From assembly GCA_964019415.1 (NCBI GenBank), contig OZ025869.1, positions 6,458,882 through 6,522,881 of the forward strand: a stretch of 64,000 nucleotides of DNA, in the 5' to 3' direction. The notes under the pieces are model-generated. The model worked only from the letters and a program-made list of their open reading frames with translations, ran no database searches and was not told the DNA's origin. The position numbers and the translations under genes are program-made. Shown here piece after piece: positions 32,443 to 42,440 of the stretch; position 1 is the stretch's first letter; every line of letters starts with the position of its first letter. This stretch comes from Ianthella basta. Lineage: Eukaryota > Porifera > Demospongiae > Verongiida > Ianthellidae.

Positions 32443-33000
32443 TTATGCAAAATAATCGAAAAGAGAAGTTTGCACTCGCGCTTGTACACTGTTCTTTTCA
32501 AGCTTCTCCTGCAGTTTCAAAATCATCCAGGCATCATCCTCATTTCCCACAGTACTATCCAAGTAATTCTGAAGTAATCGTGCAGCTTGTAAGGCTTGCT
32601 TCAGTGTTGGCACAGGGTCTCTACTGTCCTCTTCATTGACCTCTTCACTTTCCTCAATGTCTGCATCATCCTGGCCAGTCACCATTGAAATGATGTCATC
32701 ATTTGATGGCAAATCCTCAGTCTCAAGGGTTGCATCAGCATGTATGTAATTGGCTGCTGACATACACTCAGGGGAGCTGAGGCGCTTATGCGCCAGCAGA
32801 GATGTCAGGGCTTGCATTGCATCTCCCTCAGAAACTTCTTCACTGCCACCACTTGATGTAGTAATCCCAGCGTGTCTCCAGCAGTTAGCAATGCTTGTTG
32901 CTGAAACTGTCTTCCATGCCAATGCCAAATAACGAATGGCCTCCTTAAGGTCAATGTCGGGCTTCTTGTCATCTTCCAGCATTTTGATCAACATATAATT
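32443..33000 (-). pseudogene. Tigger/pogo transposase, C-terminal part
   Basis: A 183-codon ORF: IDLKEAIRYLALAWKTVSAT, SIANCWRHAGI, then an acidic region NDDIISMVTGQDDADIEESE, a helix LKQALQAARLLQNYLDS and the tail QTSLFDYFA. This is the post-catalytic C-terminus typical of Tigger-type transposases. The DDE domain is missing; a Tc1-like transposase follows at once upstream. Confidence 0.8.
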
Positions 33001-33039
33001 ATAATATACGTAAGTCTCTCTTTAGTATCCAGTCACACT

Positions 33040-34130
33040 TCCACTGCACTCGATTACTTTTGGGATCACCTTCTTTAATTGCCCAATGTATCGCCAACAC
33101 TTGTCAGGGCTGACAGTTTTCCAAAATGCTTTGATACCTGTGATGAGTTCCTGCTTTCTCCGTGGCTTCACTTCTCTTTGGATATACTCCTTTAGCTCAT
33201 GCTATCCCAATTCAATTGGATTTAGGGGACTTGGGAGGTGTTGGCCACCAGTTGATGCCAATACTTGCATAGTATGCTCTGGCCAATCTCGAACAATGCT
33301 TTGGATCATTGTCTTGACCAAAACAATGGCCATCTAGCCTTGATGAATGGCATGATTGATCTGTGCAAGATGGAGATGAAGAAAGGCACGTTCATTTTTC
33401 CCTCAAAAATGCACAGATTTGTTCGACCACAGCAGCTGATCCTGGCCCAAAACATGAACCTTGATAAGATGCTTAGGCTTAGGCTTATATCTCGGTTTTC
33501 ACCCTCCCTTACAACAGCATTTGTTGTGGTGTCTCAATCGTCAAATGACATGTCCTTGTTAAGCTGTGCCCACTCCAGTCTTTTGGCCTTGTTGACATCA
33601 CAAATCATTTGACAGTAGCTTGTCGACTTCAAAGTCCAACCTAACTGTGATCGCCATCTGAAGGCCATAGTTGATGATACTTTGATTCCATTCTTGAACA
33701 GCAACTTTTGTAACTCCTTCCCAGTTGTCTTATTGTCTGCTTCCATTTGTTCTTCAATCAAACTCTGAGCTTCAGCTGTCATTTTGGACCTTTGACCGCT
33801 CCCAGGTGCGCATGCAATCGTCCCCATTCCTTTATAATGTTGGAGGAAACTTGCCCATTCCAGCTTTCATGACCACGTGTCCTTCTTCTGCCGAACTTAG
33901 CATGATTTTCTGATAGCTCTTGCCCGAGCAACAATAGAAGAGAATCCTCTGCTTGATGTAGTCTGAATAGGCTATCTTCCGCTCTGAAGACACACTGACA
34001 CACACCGTAGTCATGGAGGAAGATGACATAAGCCAGCAACAGTCAGAAGAATGAACTGAAGCAAACCACACTCGGAAAGAGGGGACACACCTGATGAAAC
34101 TTGGAGATGCAGGCCAATAACACTCAGAAT
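33040..34130 (-). pseudogene. Tc1-like transposase, decayed
   Basis: From the N-terminus: YSDYIKQRILFYCCSGKSYQ (HTH), GMGKF, then the ORF 33827-33534: GSGQRSKMTAEAQSLIEEQM, TTGKELQKLLFKNGIKVSST, NKAKRLEWAQLNKDMSFDD. Later frames give RISCCGRTNLCIFEGKM and QDNDPKHCSRLARAYYASIG (second catalytic Asp), INWWPTPPKSPKSNWIGIA, where NPIE is degraded. The catalytic glutamate is lost and the frame breaks at least four times. Confidence 0.8.
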
Positions 34131-34199
34131 AGACGATGATACAAGATCTTGACACTACAACCATTGATGATGTGGATCTACGGAGGACTGTTGTCGACA

Positions 34200-35700
34200 T
34201 TCTTCAATATTATTGGCTTGCCTGCCCGTACTTTACCTACGAGCATTGAAGTGTAAATGTATGGGCGTCTTGTTCAGATGGTATGAGCGTACTATGTAAA
34301 ATGGACGGGTGCAAAATGTGCGATGTCATCTGACAGCCCTTCTCATCCTTTACTGACACATCATTGTGCAGGGAGTGCAAATCATCTTCCAACACAGCCA
34401 GTCCTACAATCTCATTGGTCTTTGAATTCTGCATCACCTTTGATTGCACTTTTACCTGTCAAATATCAGGATTCCTTTCCTAGGGGTGGATGCTCTGACC
34501 TAGCCGATTTGTCCTTGCAGTGCTTGCTGTATATGTAGTATTGCTGAGCCCTAAAATCATCATTTGTACCAGGCCTCAGTAGGTGGTAGAAATGTAATCC
34601 TAGAGTGACTTCTTTGATAGCAACTGCAGGATTTGCATGTTCCGGATTGATTCAAAGGCCGCTGGACTTCTCAGATAGCCAATGCTGCATGTGTGCAATA
34701 GGAGTATATAGATACCAGTTTATAGAACACCACTGGTTCAAATATACTGCGCTTGCATGTGTTCAAGAAGCTTGTGCAGTGTTGTGGTAGTTTGTGATGC
34801 TTGAATGCTTAAACAGTGCATGCCTCAGCTGGACTGTTCTGTCTGACTGTCAGTATACTAACTGTCCCACAGACCAGATGTATACAGTACGTTTCGCCTC
34901 TTCCACCCTCCCATGGGAGCCTACAGTTTCTTTAAGAGAGTCTTAGTTCCACTTTGCTATGTACCATGAACATTGTCAGCATTCCTATTATAGCACCTCC
35001 AGGCATGGGCGGAGGGGGATCAATTATTTTAGGAAGTTACAATGTCATTAATGCTCCTTTTAGGATCCTACCATGAATATCATTATGTTCCTATAACAGC
35101 CCCATCCCATACTTCGCTGTTTCAGGGTGGTCTTGGTGACGTACTTGAATGCTGGTCTCCACCCAAAGCTACCATGAGGATGGTATTCCCCCAAAATGGT
35201 TATTACACCACTTTGTTGAAGGCAGTGTTCTAGTGAATGTTGTTACCTGTCTTGTTCTTTGACATCAAGCAGCCTACAGAAAGCTGTAGTATACGGCCAA
35301 AATGTGCTAGTTGCAATCCTGGTCCTTCGATCAGAGGACACTTTTCCTTCTGAGTTTGGCTGTTTTGTCTGACATGACACTCCTCATTAGCCTTGTGTCT
35401 AGTCCCACTCCGTGTGTGCTTATATAGTAGTAGTGTGGAACTGTGGAGATCTGGATCTGGTCAGACTTGTATACATTCTCTGTAGGACAGTGGGTAGTTC
35501 AATTAGAGTGCAGGAGCAGGTTTGCAGTAGATGACACCACGTCATCTCACCTTCCACATGGACACAGAAAGAATCTGACTGGACACAGTTTTCCATAATT
35601 GCATGATAAATGACCACACTTCTGGACATGAAACTATGTGTACGTAGTTCTTCATGCTGGTCTAGGTTGGAGTATGTATGTACATGTGTTATGTAATGTA
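34200..35700. other. No gene recognised
   Basis: Several short ORFs (34323-34538, 34605-34790, 35042-35233) have no recognised similarity. The last ends GYYTTLLKAVF after an acceptor-like ctgtttcag at 35125. I see no repeat array. An unannotated host exon is possible. Confidence 0.35.
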
Positions 35701-35716
35701 TTATTCTTGCGTGTAG

Positions 35717-35848
35717 ACTGAGCAGCACAAGATCAAACAAGAGCTGGCTGGTTTGGCAATTTCTCTGAACATGGAGGCACAGAAGAGAAGAAGAGCAGAG
35801 TTTGAGCTGCACAGGGAGAGGGAGAAGTCGACAGCAAAGGACATACAG
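35717..35848 (+). CDS. Internal exon of an unidentified gene, charged helix
   Basis: Exactly 44 codons between acceptor gtgtag and donor gtgtgt, phase 0 at both ends: TEQHKIKQELAGLAISLNME then EAQKRRRAEFELHREREKS. The composition predicts a charged alpha helix or coiled coil. Not part of any element I recognise, so this may be a host gene exon, with its partners not found. Confidence 0.45.
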
Positions 35849-36065
35849 GTGTGTGGGGAGTGGGAGGTGTGTGGGTGAGGGAGGTGTGTGAGTGAAAGCG
35901 AGGTGTGTACATAGGTGACTGTGAGGTATGTGGGGAGAGTGGGGTGTTTGGGTGAGCTGTGTGTGTGGATGAGGGGGGGTGTGTGGGTGAGGGGGAGGTA
36001 TGTGGGTAAGAGTGAGGTGTGTGGGTGAGGAGGGAGGTGTGTGGGTGAGGGTGTGTGTAGGTGTT
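35849..36065. repeat. GTGTGGGTGAGG minisatellite
   Basis: Degenerate tandem units of ggtgtgtgggtgaggga, about 12, lying in what would be the intron after the 35.7 kb exon. The minus-strand His/Thr/Pro ORF is an artefact. Confidence 0.85.
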
Positions 36066-36116
36066 GTAATGGGTAAGTAGCTGTGAATGTTAGGAAGTAA
36101 AAGACATAAGATTGTG

Positions 36117-36525
36117 TTAGATTAAAGGATAATTGCTGCATAGAAATAGCTGAGAAGGAAAGGATCATAAGCGTAAACACAGCAAGGCCCGATGGAAGAA
36201 GCTGCGTCCGAAGACAAAGCTGATGGAAGGAGCTACGGTCTGAAGACCTTAAGGCAACCTGTTGAAGCAAGTCATGATCGGCATTGTTACTGTCCGTAGA
36301 CCTTTGAAACGACTTTGGGCTGCAAAGAAAGTGGCGCCGTCAGGAATCGAAGCCAGGACATCTGGCTTTAGCTGCCAGTGCTCTAGCCACTGAGCTACAA
36401 TGCCCTATCGGCAACCACTTGCTTCGTAGCCCATGTAAATCATGCTTGAGGTGATTGTTGCTAGATTAAAGGATAATTGCTGCGTAGAATTTCTATGCAG
36501 CAATTATCTTTTAATCTAGCATGTG
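36117..36525 (-). repeat. tRNA-derived SINE-like unit between repeat ends
   Basis: On the minus strand at 36330-36407 the sequence ttgtagctcagtggctagag (A box and D arm), ctggcagctaaagccag (anticodon-like arm) and ggcttcgattcc (B box) mark a tRNA-related RNA polymerase III promoter. The acceptor and T stems do not pair fully, so it is not a functional tRNA. A 28-base sequence attaaaggataattgctgc occurs at 36121 and 36464 in direct orientation and at about 36492-36517 inverted. Confidence 0.6.
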
Positions 36526-36529
36526 TGGC

Positions 36530-36870
36530 CAGTGAAAACATTAGGGGGGCAATGCCAAAGGAAGTGGTACCGTGATAAACACTATAGTTCATCTCCCTAC
36601 AATGGCAAAGTTGGTCATATCCCATAGAAGCAAGAAAAACAGCTAAAGCACAATTCACTGTCAGTATGTAGTAAACAGGAGAACTCCCCGGATTTTTACC
36701 CAGGCTTGACAGCTATGCCTCAACAGATATCTCACCTTCAGCAAGTTAGAGGCTGGTCTTCCAGGGAGTCCCGAACAGTCAATACAGTCAGTAAATAAGT
36801 AAACAGAACATAGACACATAAAATTGTCATAGCACATAGTCATACATAGCTAACAGTCAGGGAAAGTATA
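36530..36870. other. No gene seen; LINE 3' flank
   Basis: Short minus ORFs only. Part of it may be the 3' untranslated end of the LINE that follows. Confidence 0.4.
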
Positions 36871-36879
36871 AACTACAGT

Positions 36880-39800
36880 TCATAGACAAGTAAGAGATTG
36901 ATTACAGTGAATTCTTGAAAAGTTGGCTTTAAAGGATCTAACATTAGCCATCTCTCGTAGATTTACTGGTAGGGAGTTCCATCTCTGTGCCCCTAAGAAG
37001 TAAGTAGAATTCCGGCCAACACTTGTACGTACCATCCTCAGATTCAATTTATGTGATGCTCTCGTAAATTGATGTCTACAGCTCGTATTAATTCGTACTG
37101 AACCAGACATATAGCCCAGTGCTTGATTGTGAACACATCAATGAATGTGGATCAATCTAAAGTACTCTCTGTGCTCTGTTAGGGATGTCCATCCCAGGCT
37201 CTTTCTTTAAGTCCTCACTAGGTGTTCTTTTTTACATCGAATGCCATAGAATTACTCAAAGTATATGTAGCGATTCACTATACTAAATGTAGCTCAGCCA
37301 CCAGTAAGCTAGTCGCTGCAAACACCAGTACGGCAAGCACAGTTCAACAAAGACTCAAGGCGATGGGACTCAAATTTGGTACAGCCAAACCACACAACAT
37401 CACAGTAGTGAAAGTGGTGGAGTATGTAGGACTTGAGAAAAGAACCAGGAGAGGCTGGGGAAAAAAACAAGAGAGACGACGAAGCAAATTTAGACTACGA
37501 GAGACCTTCTTACAAACCATGTCAATGTGATCAACCCATGTGAGGGTGTCGTTGACTACTACTACTCCAAGGAATTTGTAGCACCGAACCTGCTTCACAA
37601 TATTTTTCTCAATCTTCAGTGTTAAGTTGCCATCCACAGTCTTTCTATTGGAATGAATTAACATCGACTTGGTCTTTGACACATTGATCTTCAAGCCATT
37701 TCTCTGTAGCCATAGGTTGGCAAGGTCCAGGCAAAGCTGCAATGAGGATTGAATGGAGGAAAGATTGTCGCTGACGATGTTGATGGTGGTGTCATCTGCG
37801 AACAGTACTGTGGAGTCAGGAGGAAGCACAGAAGGAATATCATTGATAAAAACAGAGAAAAGAGTAGGACCAAGTACCGAGCCTTGAGGAACACCAGAGG
37901 AAGGGAAGCCAGGGAAGAGTAAGAGTCAGTGACATGAGTGACATGGCAACGATTGGAAAGATAAGAACAAAACCAGGAAACAGCAGAAACAGAGAGGCCA
38001 AGGTTAGAAAGCTTAGATAACAGAAGTTCGTGGCTGACAGTGTCAAAGGCCTTGGAGATGTCAAGAAAGACAACTAAAGCCTTGTACCACCTGTCTAAGC
38101 AATGAAGAAGTAGAGTTTGTGTGGAGTGGGAAGGGTGAAAGCCAGACTGAAGAGGAAAGAGAAGGCTGTTGGAGTTCAGGTGTGAAGACAGCTGAAGTTG
38201 GACATTTTTTCCACGAGTTTGCTACTAGCTGGAAGAATGGAGATGGGTCTGTAGTTTGTTGCCTTCTCACGGTCACCCCCTTGTGGAGTGGACGGATTGA
38301 GGCACATTTCCATTGACAGGGAAAGTTGGAGATGAATGAAGAGATGGATGAATTGATGATGGATGAGAGCGGAAAGCAGATGATGGATTGACCAGCAATA
38401 AGTGCAGATGGAGGTAGTTGATCAAGACCTGTGGCACATCTGGGGTTCAGCTTGGGGAGAGCTTGCTCACACCATTCAGGAGTAGTTGGAGTCAGAGAGA
38501 GGATGGGCATGGAAGTAGAAGTGGGAGTGGCTGGGGAAGAAACAGAAGAAAGATAGGCAGGAGCAATGGTGTTGCAACTGACTGAAGCAAAGTGGCTGTT
38601 AAGGTTGTCAGCAATGGAGGTAGGATCTGAGCCAGTGGAAAATGAGTTATACTTGTGTACTGAAGTGCAGGTAGCCAACTTGAGTGTATTCCACAGAGCC
38701 GATGGATGAGACTTCTTGAGCAACAGACGATGGAAATACGCAGACTTAGCATTGCGCTGTAGCTGAACCACACGGTTCCGCTGAGCCTTGTATATCACCC
38801 AGGCAGCGGTAGTGGGGTTGCGTCGGTAGAACCAAAAGAGCCTGTTTCTTCTGTCCATCTTCTTACGTACTGACTTGGTGATCCACAAAGATGGTTTCTT
38901 CTGTACTCTAACTGTCTTAACTGGGGCATGCTGATCCAAAACGTCTGAGAATAGAAGGTTGAATGCTTCAAGTTTGTCATCTGGGTCATCAAAGGCATCC
39001 ATCACACACCAGGGAACAGCAGATAGGTCTTCCTCAAAACTGGCCTTAGAAAAGTGTTTAAATGAGCGGTAACTAATGAGGGTGGGAGTAGGACAGGGAA
39101 CAGATGAGTCAATGCGTAGGAGGATAGGTAGATGGTCAGAGAAGGCAGTGTCAAGGACAGAAGTGCTGGAGATGGAAATGTCTGAAGTAGTGAGAAAGAG
39201 ATCAAGGATTGACGCTGATGAACATGAGTAACGAGTTGGAACAGAGATTGGTTGGATAAGGGAATGTGACGTGATGAAGTTCTGGAAAGTCTTGGAAAGG
39301 GTAGTGTTTGGGTCAAGCAGGTTGATGTTGAAATCACCACAGGCTATCAAGTGCTTCCTATTCAACATCATAGCTTCAATTGAATCACAAATATCATTGA
39401 CAGACTGTGATGGAGCACCAGGGGAACGGTAGAAACAGCCAACAGCAAGAGATGGTTGAAAGCGGCCACAAGCAACAGAAATCCACAAAAACTCAGCACC
39501 AGAAGATATAACACCACAACTGAGTAAGGAACAATGCAAGGTTTCAACACAGAAGACAGCAACACCTCCACCATAACGATTACGGTCAGACCTAAGCAGT
39601 CTGTAGCCAGCGAGATAAACCTGCGCATCAGAGACGGAATCATCCAACCAAGTTTCAGACAGGGCTAGAATGTGAGGACGTTCAGTGACAACAAGCGCGG
39701 AAACATCATCAAAGTGTCTGAGAAGGCTGCGGGTGTTCACGTGTATCACGGTCAGAAAATCGGTCTTGGGCTTCTTCACGGCGGTAGCGGCTGGTCCAGG

Positions 39801-40085
39801 GTTCCTCTTAACATCACCACATCGCAGTAGCAGGGTTGTACGGCCACGAACAAGGCTTCTAAAGATGGAGAGCTGCCAGCGACTTCGCTTTTCCCACTCA
39901 CACAGGTGTGAAGAAATGCTTCTTCTAGCGTAGCGAGGCAGGAAGAATGGGGAAAAGCTTGTTAAGTGATCCAGCGGTGTAGGACAACAACACTGAGAGC
40001 ATTGCTGCTCAAAACCATCTAAAAACATCACGATAACAGCTAATCCTAGGAACAACTTTGACACTGGATAGCTGTGAGCTGCCAT
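36880..40085 (-). mobile_element. APE-type LINE with 2A-like motif, nearly full coding length
   Basis: A 674-codon ORF starts with ATG at 40085. A 2A-like motif, CGDVKRNPGP, ends at about residue 98. The endonuclease follows: VIHVNTRSLLRH, ILALSETWLDD, ACGDFNINLLDP, FSDHLPILL. After a linker the RT begins (KLNPRCATGLDQLPPSAL), and the frame shifts near 38270 and again near 38070. The palm reads VVFLDISKAFDTVSHELL (motif A), ASLPSGVPQGSVLGPTLFSV (motif B) and STVLFADDTTINI (motif C, 37829-37344 ORF), then VRCYKFLGVVV. The end at 37110-36880 has RTSVGRNSTYFLGAQRWNSL, the usual LINE C-terminus. It lacks obvious target duplications and abuts a Helitron fragment at 40.09 kb. Confidence 0.9.
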
Positions 40086-40089
40086 TTTT

Positions 40090-41045
40090 TTTCACGAAGA
40101 TGACCCGTTCCATCTTGTGCACATGTTTTTTTGCAGACCTAAAATGTTGCAATCGTACAAAGACTGTGATGACAATTGCATTGATGAGGCTGCAAAGCAA
40201 CTGATTGAAGCTGGTGACAATTCAACCACTCCCATGCTAGTGAATGCAAGCAAAGATCTTGCTGGCTTTCAGGCATACACAATTCGCACAATGAATGAGA
40301 AATGTTCCACCATGTCAGATATTGAACAGTACAAATTGCTTTCCGAGAAAGACGATGCACTCGACAATCAGCAGAAGTTCCTAGATGTGATGTGCTTCCC
40401 TCATCTGTTTCCAAGTGAAACATTTGGTCACTTTCACCCCCACCAAGTGAAGCTGACTACAATTGAGTATGCACAATCACGTTTATCGAACAAGGACTCA
40501 CGGTTTAGGAAGGAAGCACCGTATGTATTCTTTCTCCTCTGGCAGAAAGAATTGTGAGAGCTGTCTGCAGGAATATACAATCTTATGAAGGAAAATGCTA
40601 AGCAAGCAATTCCTGTGAATGCATTCTCGGACAAATGGCACACTTAGATGACACAGTTGAGGCAAACACTTCAACCATCTTTAAATCCATCCGTGAAAGT
40701 AAGCAATACTGGTTTCTGAGGTCCAGTGAACTGCGTTGTATGGTTCGCGCATTTGCCCCCCCCCCCACACTGTTCCTGACATTTAGTTGTGCAGAATGTG
40801 AATCAGCAGATATTGACAGTTATCTACGCAAAGTGAATGATGTTCCAGACAGCTATCCCATTGGTAAATTATGCTGTGAAGATCCCATTTCAGTTTCAAG
40901 GAAGTTTTCCCTGAAGTTTCATGCCTTCTTTAAGACTGTCATTTTGAAAGGAAACGTTCTAGGTTTTGTTACTCATTATTTCTTCAAGAAAGAGTACCAA
41001 GCTTGTGGAGCACATTACCATGCAGTTGTTTGGATACACTGTCAA
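40090..41045 (+). pseudogene. Helitron-like protein, N-terminal domain
   Basis: The 40117-40554 ORF gives TTPMLVNASKDLAGFQAYTI, KDDALDNQQKFLDVMCFPHL and FPSETFGHFHPHQVKLTTIEY, then SRFRKEAPYVFFLLWQKEL. After stops and shifts the 40635-41120 ORF gives FKSIRESKQYWFLRSSELRC, PTLFLTFSCAECESADIDSY, EDPISVSRKFSLKFHAFFKT and KKEYQACGAHYHAVVWIH. This is the Helitron_like_N region with the G-A-x-H-Y-H Rep motif. It ends at 41045 without the second half. The LINE above is inserted right at its left border. Confidence 0.8.
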
Positions 41046-41047
41046 AA

Positions 41048-41135
41048 ATGTGGTGTGATGGTCACACCAGTCACCGCTCACACCAATGGTGTGATCGATT
41101 GCACCGTGCGTTTGGTGTGACGATCACACCCAATA
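41048..41135. repeat. Pair of short palindromes GGTGTGA-N3-TCACACC
   Basis: GGTGTGATGGTCACACC at about 41051 and GGTGTGACGATCACACC at about 41114, with single GTGTGA/TCACACC half-sites between. This marks the point where the Helitron reading frame is lost. Confidence 0.8.
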
Positions 41136-41207
41136 TCGCTCAGTACGCTATTACACAATCGCGATTTGTTCGTATCCTAGGTAATGAGGACATGTATGGG
41201 GGTGCTT

Positions 41208-41620
41208 GGGAAGATGATTCCTCGTCAAGGAGCTTCAGGGAGCAACACTGGCACCCTGAGAATCATTTTTGCTGGTGAAGACCTCGAGGTATGTATTGTG
41301 TGTGTGTAATGTCCAACTATTATTCATCTTATTTTCTCGCGTAAACCTACTTTTAAGCTATTAGCCCACTGGCCATCACTGGCTGTTGCACGTGTGCACA
41401 GACGAATGCGCATGCAAGTGTACCATAGATTGATTAAATTACACTTCGTCTAGAGCCTATAGCGCAACGTGTGTGTGTGTGCGTGCGTGCGTGCGTGCAT
41501 GCGTGTGTAATCCACCTTCTCTCCTTCCTCCCACTCTCAGGTGATTGACTACGTACATACCTTCATTACATCAAGAAGTACTACGTACCATCTATCAGCA
41601 TGTTTAGCACCATGCTTGAG
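41208..41620 (+). CDS. Two exons of an unidentified gene
   Basis: An exon ending at 41288 (GTLRIIFAGEDLE, donor gtatgt) joins in phase 0 to the exon 41541-41620 (acceptor ctctcag, VIDYVHTFITSRSTT, donor gtgagt). Only this frame stays open across the junction. The product is not recognised. The intron holds a GTGTGCG microsatellite (about 41471-41500). Downstream continuation not found. Confidence 0.35.
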
Positions 41621-41785
41621 GTGAGTGTTCCGTGGTGTGGTGTGTGTGTCTGAGTGTGTGTGTTTGTTGTGGTGTGTGTGTGTGATGATGTAAATGACAG
41701 ACGAAAGCAAGCAATGTGTGTTGTATGGATGATAGGATAAAACCAAATCAGGTGTTTAATGTATGTATGTGTGTTTGATGTATGT

Positions 41786-42440
41786 TCAGAAGCCCCTGCA
41801 GCAGATTCTTCTAGACAGTTGGATGTCTTTGGGCATGATGGTCACCCTCTTGGTAAAGTGTGCTTTGGTGGCCAGTTTCTTCTTTAGGCTCTTGCCTTCA
41901 GTGGACTGTTTTTTGCAGTAATTTTCTTTTTCTTCACCAAAGAACACCACCATGATTCTGATGTTGTCAGCACTCCAGGGGGCTTTCATGTTCCAGCGGC
42001 GTAAGGCCTCTGTAATGAGGGTCTGAGCTACCCTACTCGTTTCTCTCCTTTCTCCTCTTGCCGATTCATCCTCTCTGAAGGAGTAAACAAAATTTATGGC
42101 CTCTTGTGGGCGGACAGCGTTCCAGAGCCCATCAGTGGCTAAAATTAGGAATTTGTCTCTTCTTATGTCCACAACATATTGATATACATCAGGGACGGGA
42201 GAAATGTAGTAGCTTTTGCACACTGAAGAGTAGCTCCACAGATCCCCCAAACTGTGGGCGATGTTTTAAAATGGAACTTCACCCCATGCAACACACATCA
42301 TGCCTCCTCTTGAGGCAAGCACCCATTCTCCAATGGCTTCAATCCGCACCCATTCTGTGGGGCTCTCTGGCTTGTGGTCATTTGTCATGGTTACTGCCTC
42401 CAGAGGGGTGGATCTTTGCTTGTTCTTGCAAGTTGTGAGG
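41786..42440 (-). pseudogene. PP2C-type phosphatase, C-terminal half (PPM1D-like)
   Basis: Reading from 42420: LEAVTMTNDHKPESPTEWVR (the H-K-P-E element of PP2C), ASRGGMMCVAWGEVPF, then a TAA (42268-42270) where relatives have a Leu codon (TTA), then NIAHSLGDLWSYSSVCKSYY, DKFLILATDGLWNAVRPQEA (metal-binding Asp in the A-T-D-G-L-W box), RWNMKAPWSADNIRIMVVFF (last metal-site Asp) and a basic tail. Only the C-terminal half of a Ser/Thr phosphatase is present. It abuts the 3' end of the transposon-type gene upstream and may be a captured piece. Confidence 0.75.

Noticed and set aside
36330..36407. Functional tRNA gene on minus strand
   Set aside because: A and B boxes and two arms are present but acceptor and T stems do not pair and position 33 is not U; SINE-like.
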